From: VXOI01 sp965249065
Lineage (GTDB): Bacteria; Chloroflexota; Dehalococcoidia; Lucifugimonadales; UBA3495
Assembly: GCA_965249065.1 (NCBI GenBank)
Contig: CBDFLG010000001.1
Span: 372,001-436,000 of the forward strand
Direction: 5' to 3'
DNA length: 64,000 bases
Shown: piece by piece, positions 44,911 through 54,329 of the stretch
Layout: each line of letters starts with the position of its first letter
Numbering within the stretch: position 1 is the first letter of the stretch
Notes under the pieces: generated by a model
What the model was told of the DNA's origin: nothing
Database searches by the model: none
What the model saw: only the letters and a program-made list of their open reading frames with translations
Program-made: the position numbers and the translations under genes

Positions 44911-44944
44911 CCCCCTCTCTTCGGGGCTCGTCTCCCTCCGGGAG

Positions 44945-45108
44945 TGTAGGCGCGCGCTGCTGTGCGCCCCTGCGGCGAGGATGTCTCAATCCAATCGGCA
45001 ATTGACACCCCACCCGGCTGATTACATACTGGCAACCACTGTTGCATAGAGCAATGCGGCCATTGCAGTCCGTCTCATTCCTACGTCATTCCCGCGAAAG
45101 CGGGAATC
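44945..45108. repeat. Two interspersed repeat types upstream of the LLM gene
   Basis: A degenerate GGCGCGCGCTGCTGTGCGCC element (about 44947-44968) and a complete TCATTCCCGCGAAAGCGGGA element (45085-45104) lie between genes. Both types recur elsewhere in the window. Confidence 0.7.
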
Positions 45109-45136
45109 TAATCGCAGCCGGTCATGGGGGTACCAG

Positions 45137-46315
45137 ATGAAGCGCGAAGTTTTCTTCTTCACCGAAATGGGCTACACCGCCTACCCGCAGGACGAAGCCC
45201 AGCGGCGCGGCTACAACAACCTGATGTTCCCCAACGAGCACTTCAGCCCGGAAAAGGCCCAAGAACTCTACGGTATGTACTTCGACGAGTTGCAGTACTG
45301 CACCGAGTCGGGCTTCGACGGCGTGATGATTAACGAGCATCACAACAACCCGCTGTGCATGATGCCATCGGTCAACGTCATCGGCACGGTGCTGGCGACC
45401 CGCACCAAGCAGGGCAAGATTGTCTTCTTGGGCAACGTCCTGCCCATCCACGACAACCCCCTGCGCGTTGCCGAAGAAGTGGCGATGATTGACATCCTGT
45501 CCGGCGGGCGCGTGGTCTGCGGATTCGTGCGCGGCATCGGACAAGAAAGCATGGCCACCAACACCAATCCCATCTACAACCGCGAGCGTTTCGACGAGGC
45601 CCACAACGTCATCGTGGATGCGTGGACGAAGCCCGGTCCATTCCGGCACGAGGGCAAGCACTTCCACTACCGGGTGGTCAACCCTTGGGTGATGCCGCTC
45701 CAGAAGCCCCATCCGCCCATCTGGATTCCCGGCGTGGCCTCGCCGGAGTCGGTCATCTGGGCGGCCAAGCACAAGTACCCCTACGTGGCCCTGGCCCCGC
45801 CGCTGGACCTGCTGTCCGACATCTACCGCCTCTACCAGAACACCGCCGAGGCCGACGGGTGGACGCCGACGCCGGAGCATCGCGGCTACGCGGTGCGGGT
45901 GAACGTGGCCGACTCCGACGAAAAGGCGTATGAGGAAGGCAAGAACTTCTACTGGCAGCTAGGCACGTCCTTCGGGGTGACGCCCAACCACTGGCTGGCC
46001 CCGCCGGGCTACCTGACCCGCGCCGCGGCCACCGGCCCCCGCGAGCAGGCCCGCCGCGCCGTGCAGACCGTCGTCCCCGGCGGCCCCTCGCTGCCCTACG
46101 AAGACGCCCAGGCCACCTACCAGATAGTCACCGGCAACCCCGACACGGTAATCAAAAAGCTCAAGCACCTGATAGACATCATAGACCCCGCCAACATCAT
46201 CCTATGGGGACGCGAGGGCCCCATGACCCACAAGGTAGCCATGCGCAGCATAGACCTGATGACCCAAGAGGTAATCCCAGCCATCCGCAACTACGAAGCC
46301 CAGCGGGAGGAGTGA
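45137..46315 (+). CDS. LLM class flavin-dependent oxidoreductase
   Basis: A 392-residue bacterial-luciferase-like enzyme that uses FMNH2 or F420. Typical blocks are FDGVMINEHHNNP, NVLPIHDNPLRVAEEVAMIDILSGGR, and GNPDTVIKKLKHL near the C-terminus. It probably monooxygenates or dehydrogenates a small organic compound, substrate unknown. It is followed after 17 nt by the PaREP1 gene. Confidence 0.92.
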   Translation: MKREVFFFTEMGYTAYPQDEAQRRGYNNLMFPNEHFSPEKAQELYGMYFDELQYCTESGFDGVMINEHHNNPLCMMPSVNVIGTVLATRTKQGKIVFLGNVLPIHDNPLRVAEEVAMIDILSGGRVVCGFVRGIGQESMATNTNPIYNRERFDEAHNVIVDAWTKPGPFRHEGKHFHYRVVNPWVMPLQKPHPPIWIPGVASPESVIWAAKHKYPYVALAPPLDLLSDIYRLYQNTAEADGWTPTPEHRGYAVRVNVADSDEKAYEEGKNFYWQLGTSFGVTPNHWLAPPGYLTRAAATGPREQARRAVQTVVPGGPSLPYEDAQATYQIVTGNPDTVIKKLKHLIDIIDPANIILWGREGPMTHKVAMRSIDLMTQEVIPAIRNYEAQREE

Positions 46316-46332
46316 GGGGGAGCGGCGCAGGA

Positions 46333-46845
46333 ATGACTACAGAAGACCACGGCAACCACAACGCTAACGGCCAAGACATAGCGGCGGCCATCCGCGCTGC
46401 TATACGCCGACAGTTTGACACTGATATGCCGCCTGCCCAAGCGGCGGCTTTCGCGGAAAACTACCGCAACAGCATGAACTTCTACCGGCGGCACGGCCAA
46501 GAATACCTTGCCGCCGGTGACTACCGGCAGGCCGCCGAAAAGTCATGGGGCGCATTCGCTTCATCGGTGAAGTCCATCGCCGCCGATTACGGCATGAAAA
46601 TTACCTTCCACGGCAGCATCATCAACGTTGCTGGCCGTCTGGCGACCCTGGCCGCTCAAGACGACCAGGACGCGGGGGAAGTTATCAGCTCTGGGCTAGG
46701 CCTGGCCCGCAGCCTGCATCAGCATTTCTACGAAAACGACCTTCCGCCCGGTCAGGTCATATTCTCGGCCGGGAAGGTCGCCGTCGCCATTGATCTGATG
46801 CAGCAGCGGTTCGCTTCCGGTCCGGTGAACGGGCGGGAGGGTTAA
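46333..46845 (+). CDS. PaREP1/HEPN-like domain protein
   Basis: A 170-residue helical protein. EYLAAGDYRQAAEKSWGAFASSVKSIA matches the PaREP1 domain, related to HEPN domains, which can be RNases or nucleotide-binding partners. The catalytic RxxxxxH of HEPN RNases is not clearly present. The ATG at 46333 is chosen over the longer frame, which overlaps the LLM gene. Role unknown; it sits convergent to the broken type ISP RM gene. Confidence 0.75.
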   Translation: MTTEDHGNHNANGQDIAAAIRAAIRRQFDTDMPPAQAAAFAENYRNSMNFYRRHGQEYLAAGDYRQAAEKSWGAFASSVKSIAADYGMKITFHGSIINVAGRLATLAAQDDQDAGEVISSGLGLARSLHQHFYENDLPPGQVIFSAGKVAVAIDLMQQRFASGPVNGREG

Positions 46846-49800
46846 GCCGGTTCGGGGGTTTCTGCTATCGCTCCGCTGAGGGGCGCGGGCCACTGCCAGG
46901 GGTTGTTTGTGTCGTTGATTGCCTGGTCTACTTCCTCCATTAGCCGGATGGTCTCTTGCAGCGCGGCGGCTATCTTCACATAGTGGTTCTGGTCATCGAA
47001 GGACAATACCCGGCCCCGGCGGTCTTTCAGCCATTTGTCCATTGGCTGATACCCGCCAACCCGGAACTCCCAGACCTCCGGCGCTATGTCGTTGAAGTAT
47101 TGGCCTTTTTTGCCGCCCTTCTTGGCGTTGGCGCTGATGTAGACCCGGCCCTTCTCGATGGGCGCTTCCTCGCCCGGCGGAGTTTCGTCAGGCTCGTAGT
47201 ATTTGGGATAGCCCTTTTCTATCACGTTATCCCCCGGCACCGGGAAATTGGCCGCCGGTTGGTTGAGCCGGGAGGACTCCATCAGGTGGACGTTCGTTAG
47301 CTGCTCACCCAGCCCGGCCAGCGCGCGAAACGACTCTGCGTCGTCAACCAGCGGTACGCGGGGGAAGTCGGCCCGCAGGAACTGGTCGTACCGCTCACGG
47401 TAGGACGGCGAGTGGAACATCGCGTAGATGTAATGGAACACATCCTCCGGCCCAAAGGTTTGCCGCAGGTCGCCCTTGCCGTCAGTGATGAACTGCAAGG
47501 ACAGCCGCCGCTCCAGCTCCGCCGTGAACGCCGGGGCCAGGTTCGGCTGCCGCTCGCCCCGCTGGTACAGCCCTTGCGCGATTTCCTGCTCCGTGGGGTA
47601 AAAATAGAGGGGGAAAAGGTAGTTCCCTTGTCTTATTTGAAAGGCCGCAACTTTGTATGGATAGATGCGCGTTACGCCAGCAATGCATCCCACTCCAAGT
47701 CGGCTATGCGAAAGTTGTCGCAGGAAATCAACCCAGATTGTTTCCTTCCACCATGTGCCGCATTACTTCCGGGCGCGGTCTGCAGATAAATCCGCTACTG
47801 TTGCCCGTGTAGTACGTATCTGGTATCAAACGGCCTGTACAATACCGGCGTCACCATCCTTCTCGCTTAGCCCTGACTTATTCAAGTCATCCTGCGCCAA
47901 ACTAACTTTCCAGTCTTGGGCATCGTTGCCCAATTTATACTGATTTCGGGCAGTTTCGGACGACAGACTCGCAAAATCTCGCACTGTCGGCATCACTGCG
48001 TCACGTGACCAGTGAATGGTGAGACTGTCACGGGCGGTTACTATGCCTGCTGAGTTGACGGGCATTATTTCGTTTATGGCAAGCCATTTCCGGTATTCCT
48101 TCCCGAGTTCATTGTCCCAAGGCTTGAACCTATAATCGGGCGATTCCGGCGCAAGAGTTGTCCAGTCGGTTGTTTGAAATATCCAAATCATGCAGACTTT
48201 CGTACTTGGCTTCTCTTGTTCCCCATAGCTCGGAATGATAAACAGTGGCTGGACCTTGTTTGCCTGTCCTCTTTAACGAATATGGCGATGGAGACGCCTT
48301 GCTGGATGTCAAATACATTCTGATCAAGTCCGCCATCGGGAGCGCGTTCTTGCATACGGGAATTGCCGTGCAAGTCCAATAGGTAAATATCGGTAAAGTG
48401 CCCATCAACTGCTGCCGCATCCCGCGAAAAGTAGGGGCATCCAGGTACCCGTGATTGGTGACGAAGGCCAGGATTCCGGCGCCGGTTTCCTGGATACGAT
48501 GCTGGCCGAAGCGGATGAACTTCACGTAATCGTCTTGCAGCCACTTGGTGTTTCTTTCACCGAGACCCTTTCCGTCAACCTGTTTGTAGTCCTCGATGAG
48601 TTCGCCGATCCAAGTTAGCTTGCCTTCCTTACGGCTGGCGTTGGCCGAGTGGCCGGAGTAGGGGGGATTGCCCAGCACCACCATGATGGGCATATCCCGC
48701 TTGATTTCCACGGCGGAGTTGGCTTCTTCAGCAATCACGCGATAAGGGCCGGACAGAGGCACCTGCATTTCGCCTTCTTCCAGCGAGTTAGTCAAGTACA
48801 CCCCAAGACGCTCGCTATTGGCCAAGTCATAGGCCCAACCCGTGCGGCTCTCTGCGGGCAGGTCTTGGCCCGACAACTGCATTGCCAACTTCAAGTGGGC
48901 CATGGCGTAAGGGGCCATCAGCAGCTCGAAGCCGAACAGCCTAGGAAGCAGGTGTTCCTTGACGTAGCCGTCCCACATTCCGGCGTTTCCGCTGCTGCGG
49001 TAGTGTTCGCGGATGTGGTCGATCACGCCGTACAGGAAGGAACCCGTCCCGCAGGCCGGGTCCAGCACCAGCACGCGGTGGGAACGTTTTTCTACCGTTT
49101 TCTCTTCGCCGCTACCGTATTCCAAGGTTTCGTAGGTGGCGGTTGAATGATCGGCCAGCCCTTCGTGGCAGTTGAAGTTCTGGCGCAGGATATGGTCCAC
49201 CGAACGCACGATGTAGGACACCACCGGCTCCGGCGTGTAATAGACACCGCGCCGCTCCCGCATCGCCGGGTCATAGGCCGCCAGGAAGGTCTCGTAGAAG
49301 TGCAGAATCGGGTCTTGGCGAGCGGCCCTTTTGCCGAAGTCGGCCAGCACGGCCTCCATATCTGCGTTGCCCAAAAGCTGGGCTAGGTCGTCCACGAAAC
49401 CGACAAAAGGCTCGTCATCCAGAGCCGGGTCAGAAACCAGAAAGAATATGCGCCGGATGAAAGGGTTGGCTTGGGGAATATGGCGAGCCGCGTCCTTCCG
49501 TTGAAACCCGCCGGAATCGTGGTTCACTCTGGCGGCGAACAGCCCATAGGCCAGAGTCTGGGCAAACATATCAGCGAAAGCGTCTTGGCTGAGGTCGGGA
49601 ACCAGCACGTCCTTTGATGCTTGGTAGAGGTCGGTTACGTCTTGGGACAGCTTGTCCAAGCGAAACCCCTCGGTCACGATGTCGCGTACCAAATGCGTAA
49701 GGCGAGCCATGTGCCGCGCCAGTTCCTCAGCGCTGGCGACGGGAGCAGGGTTATGTTGCAGGAAATCGAAAAGCAGGGCGTCAGTTTCGGCTATGCCGCC

Positions 49801-50241
49801 GTTGCGCAGTACCGGCTTGCCTCTGCCGTCCGGCTCCGCAAGGCGGGCAGTGTAGCGAAGCTGGCCGTCCACGTACCAGCGGAACTCGGCATAGTCGGTA
49901 AGCAGCAGGTTGGGCAGCGAGTTCCGGTAGCGCTTGAACTGCTGCCCGTTGGTCGTGGAAGGGTTAGGGCGGTTGCTGTCCCGCTCAATATCAGCAAGGC
50001 TGGTTCCGATGTCTTTGGCCTCGACGTAGCCGACGGTTAAGCCGTCCTGCTTCCGGCTGACGGCATAATCGGGAGCGCCGCACTCAACCCGCTTGGGTTC
50101 GTTGGTCGCCGCAATCCCGTCAACGGCGAACTCCAAGAGTTCTTGCAGCGCGGGCCGGTGGGTGTGTTCGGTGGCGTTGCCCCGCGACACGGCGGCCTGC
50201 AACTCTTTTACGTAATCTCGAAAAATCTTGGCGTCAGCCAT
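46842..50241 (-). pseudogene. Type ISP restriction-modification enzyme, multiply frameshifted
   Basis: The gene opens well (ATG 50241, MADAKIFRDYVKELQAAVSR) with an N-terminal nuclease-like region (APDYAV...GYVEAKD), then the N6-adenine methyltransferase motifs LDPACGTGSFLYG and GNPPYSGHS. From about 48400 the frame changes at least five times, yet the family sequence can be followed: IYLLDLHGNS, NVFDIQQGVSIAIFVK, ATVYHSELWGTREAKYESL, TTDWTTLAPESPDYRF, LYRPFDTRYV, YYTGNSSGFICRPRPEVM, then FPLYFYPTEQE and the C-terminal target-recognition part ending at 46842. Nearly the full length is present but it cannot be translated as one protein. Confidence 0.8.
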
Positions 50242-50317
50242 GCGAGACTTCCTTTAGGCATAATCCGCGCCCATTATGGCAGCGGTTGCGGTGGTGCGGC
50301 ATTGTACTACGCTACTG

Positions 50318-51193
50318 CTACCCCCGGTCCCCCGGCAGGCGGGTTGCCACCGCTGCCATGCCGGGCGGGGGCCAGTTGCCGGTTAGGTAGTCGTATAGGT
50401 TGGCGGCGCTTATGCGCATCACCATTGGGGCCATGCCTTCCTGCTCCACGTCCATCGGGTAGCGGTCGGTCAGCGCGGTCAGCGTGGCCGTTGCCTCCTC
50501 GCGGGTCAGGCCCCGGTCTATGGCGTCCTGCACGTAGTCCTTCCACTCGATGATGAACTCGCCCTGCTCGTCCAGGTAGTCCTTGCCGCACAGCGCGCCG
50601 TGGCCCGGAACGAAGATGTCCTCGCCCAGCTTGCGCAGCGACTCCAGAGCCGTCAGCCACAGGTCGGGGTTGGCCTCGTGGAGCCAGGTCTGCACTCCGT
50701 GGAAGATGTTGTCGCTGGTGAACACCACGCCCTCTTCCTTAATCACCACCGCCGCCTGATACAGCGTATGGCCGGGCATACTAATCATCTCGAAGGTGTG
50801 GTCGCCGACGTGCAGGGTCATCGCGTCCTGGAAGGTGATGATTGGCGCGTTGGCCCGGTAGCCTTCCAGCAGCGCCGGCTCGTCCGGGCCGAAGGTGCCG
50901 ACGCGGGCGGCGTGTTCCGCCATGTCGGTGTTCAGGATACGGGTGCGGACGCCCTCGTGGGCGATGACCGGCGCGTCGAAAAAGGCGTTGCCGGTCCAGT
51001 GGTCGCCGTGGGGTTCGGTGTTGATGATGTAGCGCAGCAGTCCGCGCTTCTCGATTTCGGCCCGCAGCCACATCGCAGTGCTGGGCTTGTGCGGGCTGTC
51101 AATCATCACGATGCCCTCGGAGGTGGTGACAAAGCCGAAGTTGCAGCCCCGCGCCTCGGTCTCGACCCATACGTTGCTGGTAAGCTGTTTCAT
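50318..51193 (-). CDS. MBL-fold metallo-hydrolase
   Basis: A 291-residue protein of the metallo-beta-lactamase fold. The usual HxHxDH motif is E60-P-H62-G-D64-H65 (INTEPHGDHWTGN), so the first zinc-1 His is replaced by Glu. Other metal ligands are in SMPGHTLYQAA and FVPGHGALCG. The N-terminal NVWVETEARGCNFGFV pattern is like quinoprotein-relay or glyoxalase-II-like hydrolases. Substrate unknown. Confidence 0.88.
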   Translation of the reverse strand: MKQLTSNVWVETEARGCNFGFVTTSEGIVMIDSPHKPSTAMWLRAEIEKRGLLRYIINTEPHGDHWTGNAFFDAPVIAHEGVRTRILNTDMAEHAARVGTFGPDEPALLEGYRANAPIITFQDAMTLHVGDHTFEMISMPGHTLYQAAVVIKEEGVVFTSDNIFHGVQTWLHEANPDLWLTALESLRKLGEDIFVPGHGALCGKDYLDEQGEFIIEWKDYVQDAIDRGLTREEATATLTALTDRYPMDVEQEGMAPMVMRISAANLYDYLTGNWPPPGMAAVATRLPGDRG

Positions 51194-51324
51194 AGCTGGC
51201 CTCCCTGATTAAGAGGAAGAGATTTGACCGGCGGATAAGCGTTCGCCGCCCTGCATTCTACACGGTTGACCGGCTGGGTGGGCGCGCCTATGCTGTATAA
51301 CCAATTCATCGTGCTGGGGGAGCG

Positions 51325-51789
51325 TTGGACAGCCGCGACCTGGATCTTCACGGCAAGACTTGGCCCGAAGCCTTGGAAGAGTTTGTGGACGCCTACAACA
51401 AGGCCGTGCAGCCCGGCGGCCATGCTTGCCGCACGCTGCGGGTCATCCACGGCTACGGCTCCACCGGCGGCCCCGGCGTCCTGCGCACCCGTTTCCGCAA
51501 GTTCCTGGGGAAGCACGACACCCGGCTGGAATTCACGCCCGGCGAGAAGACCGACGGCAACCCCGGATACACAACGGTTACTCCGAAATACGCCCTCCCC
51601 GGCGCCGATGCCGCCTTGTCCGAGTTGGTCTGGGACTACTGCGAACAGCCGAAAACCCTAAACAAAATCGCGGGCCAGTTCCGCCGCTACGGTACGCCCC
51701 GGGTGCAGCAGGCGGTCCGCTCGCTGGTGGCGCAGCAACGGCTCCGAAAGGGGGCCAGGGCGCGCAACAGCGTGTACGAGGCGGTGTAA
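51325..51789 (+). CDS. Smr-domain protein with C-terminal helical domain
   Basis: A 154-residue protein whose first 80 residues are an Smr domain (LDLHGKTWPEALEEFVDAYN, then VIHGYGSTGGPGVLRTRFRKFL), as in the C-terminus of MutS2, usually a nicking nuclease on DNA or RNA. The conserved LDLHG and HGxGxG motifs are both present. The rest looks like a small winged helix (RRYGTPRVQQAVRSLVAQQRL). The start is TTG with GGGGGAG upstream. It lies 71 nt before the selenoprotein gene, on the same strand. Confidence 0.85.
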   Translation: MDSRDLDLHGKTWPEALEEFVDAYNKAVQPGGHACRTLRVIHGYGSTGGPGVLRTRFRKFLGKHDTRLEFTPGEKTDGNPGYTTVTPKYALPGADAALSELVWDYCEQPKTLNKIAGQFRRYGTPRVQQAVRSLVAQQRLRKGARARNSVYEAV

Positions 51790-51860
51790 CGGCTGCCATA
51801 ACGGCAGGCCCACCGGGAACTCGCTGGCATAATTCACTCAACCGGGCTGGAGGACAAGCT

Positions 51861-52364
51861 ATGGGCGAAATGTTGCAGCAGGGGGGCCGATTTCCCCAAT
51901 TGGAGTTGAAGTTGCTGGACGGCGGGACGCTGACTCTGCCCGGCGATGCGCCGAGCCGCTACACCGCGCTGCTGTTCTACCGGGGGCACTGGTGACCCTA
52001 CTGCCAGCGGCAGTTGGCCGCGTATGAGGCAGCCAAACCGGAATTAGACGCGCTGGGCGTGACCGTCATAGCCGTCAGCACCGACAACGAGGAGCAGGCG
52101 CAGGAAGTGAAGGGCCGCGGCTTGAGCTTCCCGGTCGCTTACGGCGCTAACAAGGCCGACGCCGACACCATCGGCGCCTGGTGGTCCGACGATCGCGGCG
52201 GCTTCGTCCAGCCTGCCGAGTTCCTGCTGGGACGCGGCGGCGTGGTGCTGGGGGCCATGTACGCCTCCGGCCCGGTGGGACGTATGGCGTCCGACGAAGT
52301 CATCTATTCCATAACGTCCCGCGAGAACCGGCGGCGCCAAGAAGAAGGCGAAACGGCAGGATAG
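51861..52364 (+). CDS. Peroxiredoxin-like selenoprotein (Sec at 45, UGA codon)
   Basis: A 167-residue thioredoxin-fold protein of the AhpC/TSA-like family. The frame passes through TGA at 51993-51995, where family members have the active-site Cys: ALLFYRGHW-U-PYCQRQL, giving UxxC (U45, C48). It continues with LDALGVTVIAVSTDN, FPVAYGA and a C-terminal SITSREN. The ATG has GGAGG seven nucleotides upstream; no start follows the TGA that would keep the fold. A hairpin at 52007-52021 fits a bacterial SECIS. It presumably reduces peroxides or other electrophiles in the cytosol. No selenocysteine genes lie in the window. Confidence 0.88.
52007..52021 (+). promoter_or_regulatory. Candidate bacterial SECIS of the peroxiredoxin-like gene
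   Basis: GCGGC - AGTTG - GCCGC forms a 5-bp stem with a 5-nt loop containing G, starting 11 nt after the UGA. Size, place and loop fit bacterial SECIS elements bound by SelB. An alternative fold (GCCAG...TTGGC, 52003-52018) is possible. Confidence 0.55.
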
Positions 52365-52379
52365 ATTATCCACAATTTT

Positions 52380-52402
52380 AGGGGCGCACAGCCGTGCGCC
52401 CC
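52380..52402. repeat. GC-rich palindromic repeat, complete copy
   Basis: AGGGGCGCAC - AGCC - GTGCGCCCCT, a near-perfect hairpin followed by AAAA, lies 16 nt after the selenoprotein stop and before the DinB-like gene. Same element as at 16-160. Here it could act as a terminator. Confidence 0.8.
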
Positions 52403-52433
52403 TAAAAGGTACTCTTGTGTACAAGGGACTCTT

Positions 52434-53267
52434 ATGAACGAAGCCAATCAGCAACTCGTAGACATGATGGAACACGTCTGGCGCTCCATCGCCACCCTCT
52501 GCAACGGCCTCACCGAAGCCCAGTGGAAGACGCCCACCGACTGCCCCGGCTGGTCGGTGCAGGACCAGATCTCGCATCTGGCAGGCTCCGAGACGGGGAT
52601 CCTGGGCGACCCCGACCCCGGCCACACGCCCGCCGACCTCTCGCACACCCGCAGCGAGCAGGGACGGCACAACGAGATCGTGGTGGACTTCCGCCGCCCG
52701 TGGCCCGGCCAGCAGGTGCTTTCCGACTTCCGCGCCAAGACCGCCCGCCGGATGGAAAGCCTGCGCGCGATGTCCGACGACGACTTTGCCGCCGAGATGC
52801 AGACCCCGGTCGGCCCCGGCAGCGTCTCCGAGTTCCTCAGCATCCGCATCATGGACGCCTGGATTCACGAGCAGGACATCCGCCGCGCCCTGAACCGCCC
52901 CGGCGAGATGGAGGGGGCGGTCGCCGCCCACGCGCTGGGCCGCGTCATCCGCGCCATGCCCTTCGTCGCCGCCCGCCGCGCCCAGGCCCCCGACGGCACG
53001 ACCGTGCTGTTCGACATCTCCGGCCCTGCCGGACGCCTCATGCCCATCGGCGTCACCGTAACCTCCGACGGAAGCCGACGCGGCCGCGAGCTGGAGCAGG
53101 CCCCCGGCAGCCCCACCGTCCGCATCACCCTCGACGCCGAGACCTTCGGCTGCCTCGGCTGCGGCCGCTGGGACCCCGACGAAGTCCTGCGGTCGGGCCA
53201 GGTGTCCATCGAGGGCGACACCACCCTCGGCGAGTCCATCGTCCGCCAAATGAACATAATGCCCTGA
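52434..53267 (+). CDS. Maleylpyruvate-isomerase-like / DinB superfamily protein
   Basis: A 277-residue protein with an N-terminal four-helix DinB-like metal-binding domain (WRSIATLCNGLTEAQWKTPT, CPGWSVQDQISHLAGSE with a metal His, and MDAWIHEQDIRRAL with the other His) and a C-terminal SCP2-like part. Relatives (MDMPI N, TIGR03083) use mycothiol in actinobacteria; the thiol here is unknown. Its place beside a redox selenoprotein suggests thiol-related chemistry, but that is only context. Confidence 0.85.
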   Translation: MNEANQQLVDMMEHVWRSIATLCNGLTEAQWKTPTDCPGWSVQDQISHLAGSETGILGDPDPGHTPADLSHTRSEQGRHNEIVVDFRRPWPGQQVLSDFRAKTARRMESLRAMSDDDFAAEMQTPVGPGSVSEFLSIRIMDAWIHEQDIRRALNRPGEMEGAVAAHALGRVIRAMPFVAARRAQAPDGTTVLFDISGPAGRLMPIGVTVTSDGSRRGRELEQAPGSPTVRITLDAETFGCLGCGRWDPDEVLRSGQVSIEGDTTLGESIVRQMNIMP

Positions 53268-53841
53268 CGCCACCACCTTTCCGTTTACCTGTTTCGCAGG
53301 GGGCAGGCGCCGGGCGCCCCTGGGCATCGAGTGTCTGCTCTGCAAGGCAGAACCGGCCAGGCGGGCGGTCTCGGTGCGCCATTCGGAAAACCGAGATTAC
53401 GCCGGCTCCGCAGTTGTTGCGGCCCTCCTCGTCACTCCCTCCTCACCCGCCGGGATGCTCTCTTGGCAGTTGCATTGCATACCGCCGAGGACGTTTCCGG
53501 TGCGGCAACTTGGAGCTGCCTCGTCCCATCCCTCTCCCACTGGATACAGAAACGCCAAAATCGGCTGAAATCCCCTGACAGACATATTGAGTCGATTGCA
53601 AAATTGAACAGAACGTCAGAAAGCCACCCGCCCTTGGAGCAACAGCAGCCAGCCATACCGGACCGGAACACCAACTGATAATGTACGCAAGCAACCGGTT
53701 CACCACGGAGCTCGATGTGAGGTAATCCGATAGACATGGCCAGTCAGGAACAACCAAGTTTGCTGGACAAACGCCCTGAGAGTACAATCAGCCCAAACGC
53801 AAGGAGCATCGGCAGCCTAAACGCAAGGAGCACCGGGTCCA
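53268..53841. other. Intergenic region without visible gene
   Basis: 574 nt with no frame that looks like protein. At its right end are two near-identical 24-nt units (53790-53813, 53814-53837), each with a Shine-Dalgarno-like AAGGAG. The second is the likely ribosome-binding site of the next gene. Confidence 0.6.
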
Positions 53842-54294
53842 ATGACCACCATCAACACAGTAGATGACTTCCTCATAGATTACTATGTCCAGAACCACGT
53901 CCAAAAGTTCGCGGAAGTAATCGCCGACAACCTGGATCTGAAGTGCGTCCAAACTCTCAGTCCCAAACAACTGCTGGACATCGCGAAGAAAATGACCGGC
54001 TCCACGGGAATAGACCAGAGCCAACGAAACAGCTTTGTGCACGCCGATCTCGTTATCGAAGCGACAGCAGAGAACGGCGAAACCGCCTACGTTACGGTCG
54101 AAGCGTCATGGACCGCAGACAACAGGGACTCCGGCAGAGCTCTGCGCAACGCCAGGTATCTCGAAAACGCGACCGGGCACCGCGCAATTGCAGCCGTAGC
54201 CAGCGTCCGTAACGATTACGAAGTGGAAGAGCTGGTCGAAAACGGACAGCTACACTGGCACAGCATCCCAGACAATGACCTGCAACCCGAGTAG
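53842..54294 (+). CDS. Short paralogue of the nuclease-like coiled-coil protein
   Basis: A 150-residue protein whose second half (FVHADLVIEATAENGETAYVT, then VEASWTADNRDSGRALRNA and the end IPDNDLQPE) closely matches the C-terminal domain of the protein at 40653-41333 (FSRADLIIEATDG..., end ERDMEPE). The coiled-coil N-terminus is missing. The possible active site again has VEAS rather than ExK. Function unknown. Confidence 0.75.
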   Translation: MTTINTVDDFLIDYYVQNHVQKFAEVIADNLDLKCVQTLSPKQLLDIAKKMTGSTGIDQSQRNSFVHADLVIEATAENGETAYVTVEASWTADNRDSGRALRNARYLENATGHRAIAAVASVRNDYEVEELVENGQLHWHSIPDNDLQPE

Positions 54295-54329
54295 GAAGGG
54301 ATAATTCACAAACAAGCTTCAAAGGACTA

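Noticed and set aside
52014..52364. A separate 116-residue protein starting after the UGA
   Set aside because: It would begin in the middle of a thioredoxin-fold helix, lacks a ribosome-binding site and lacks the active-site residue; the full frame from 51861 is far better supported.
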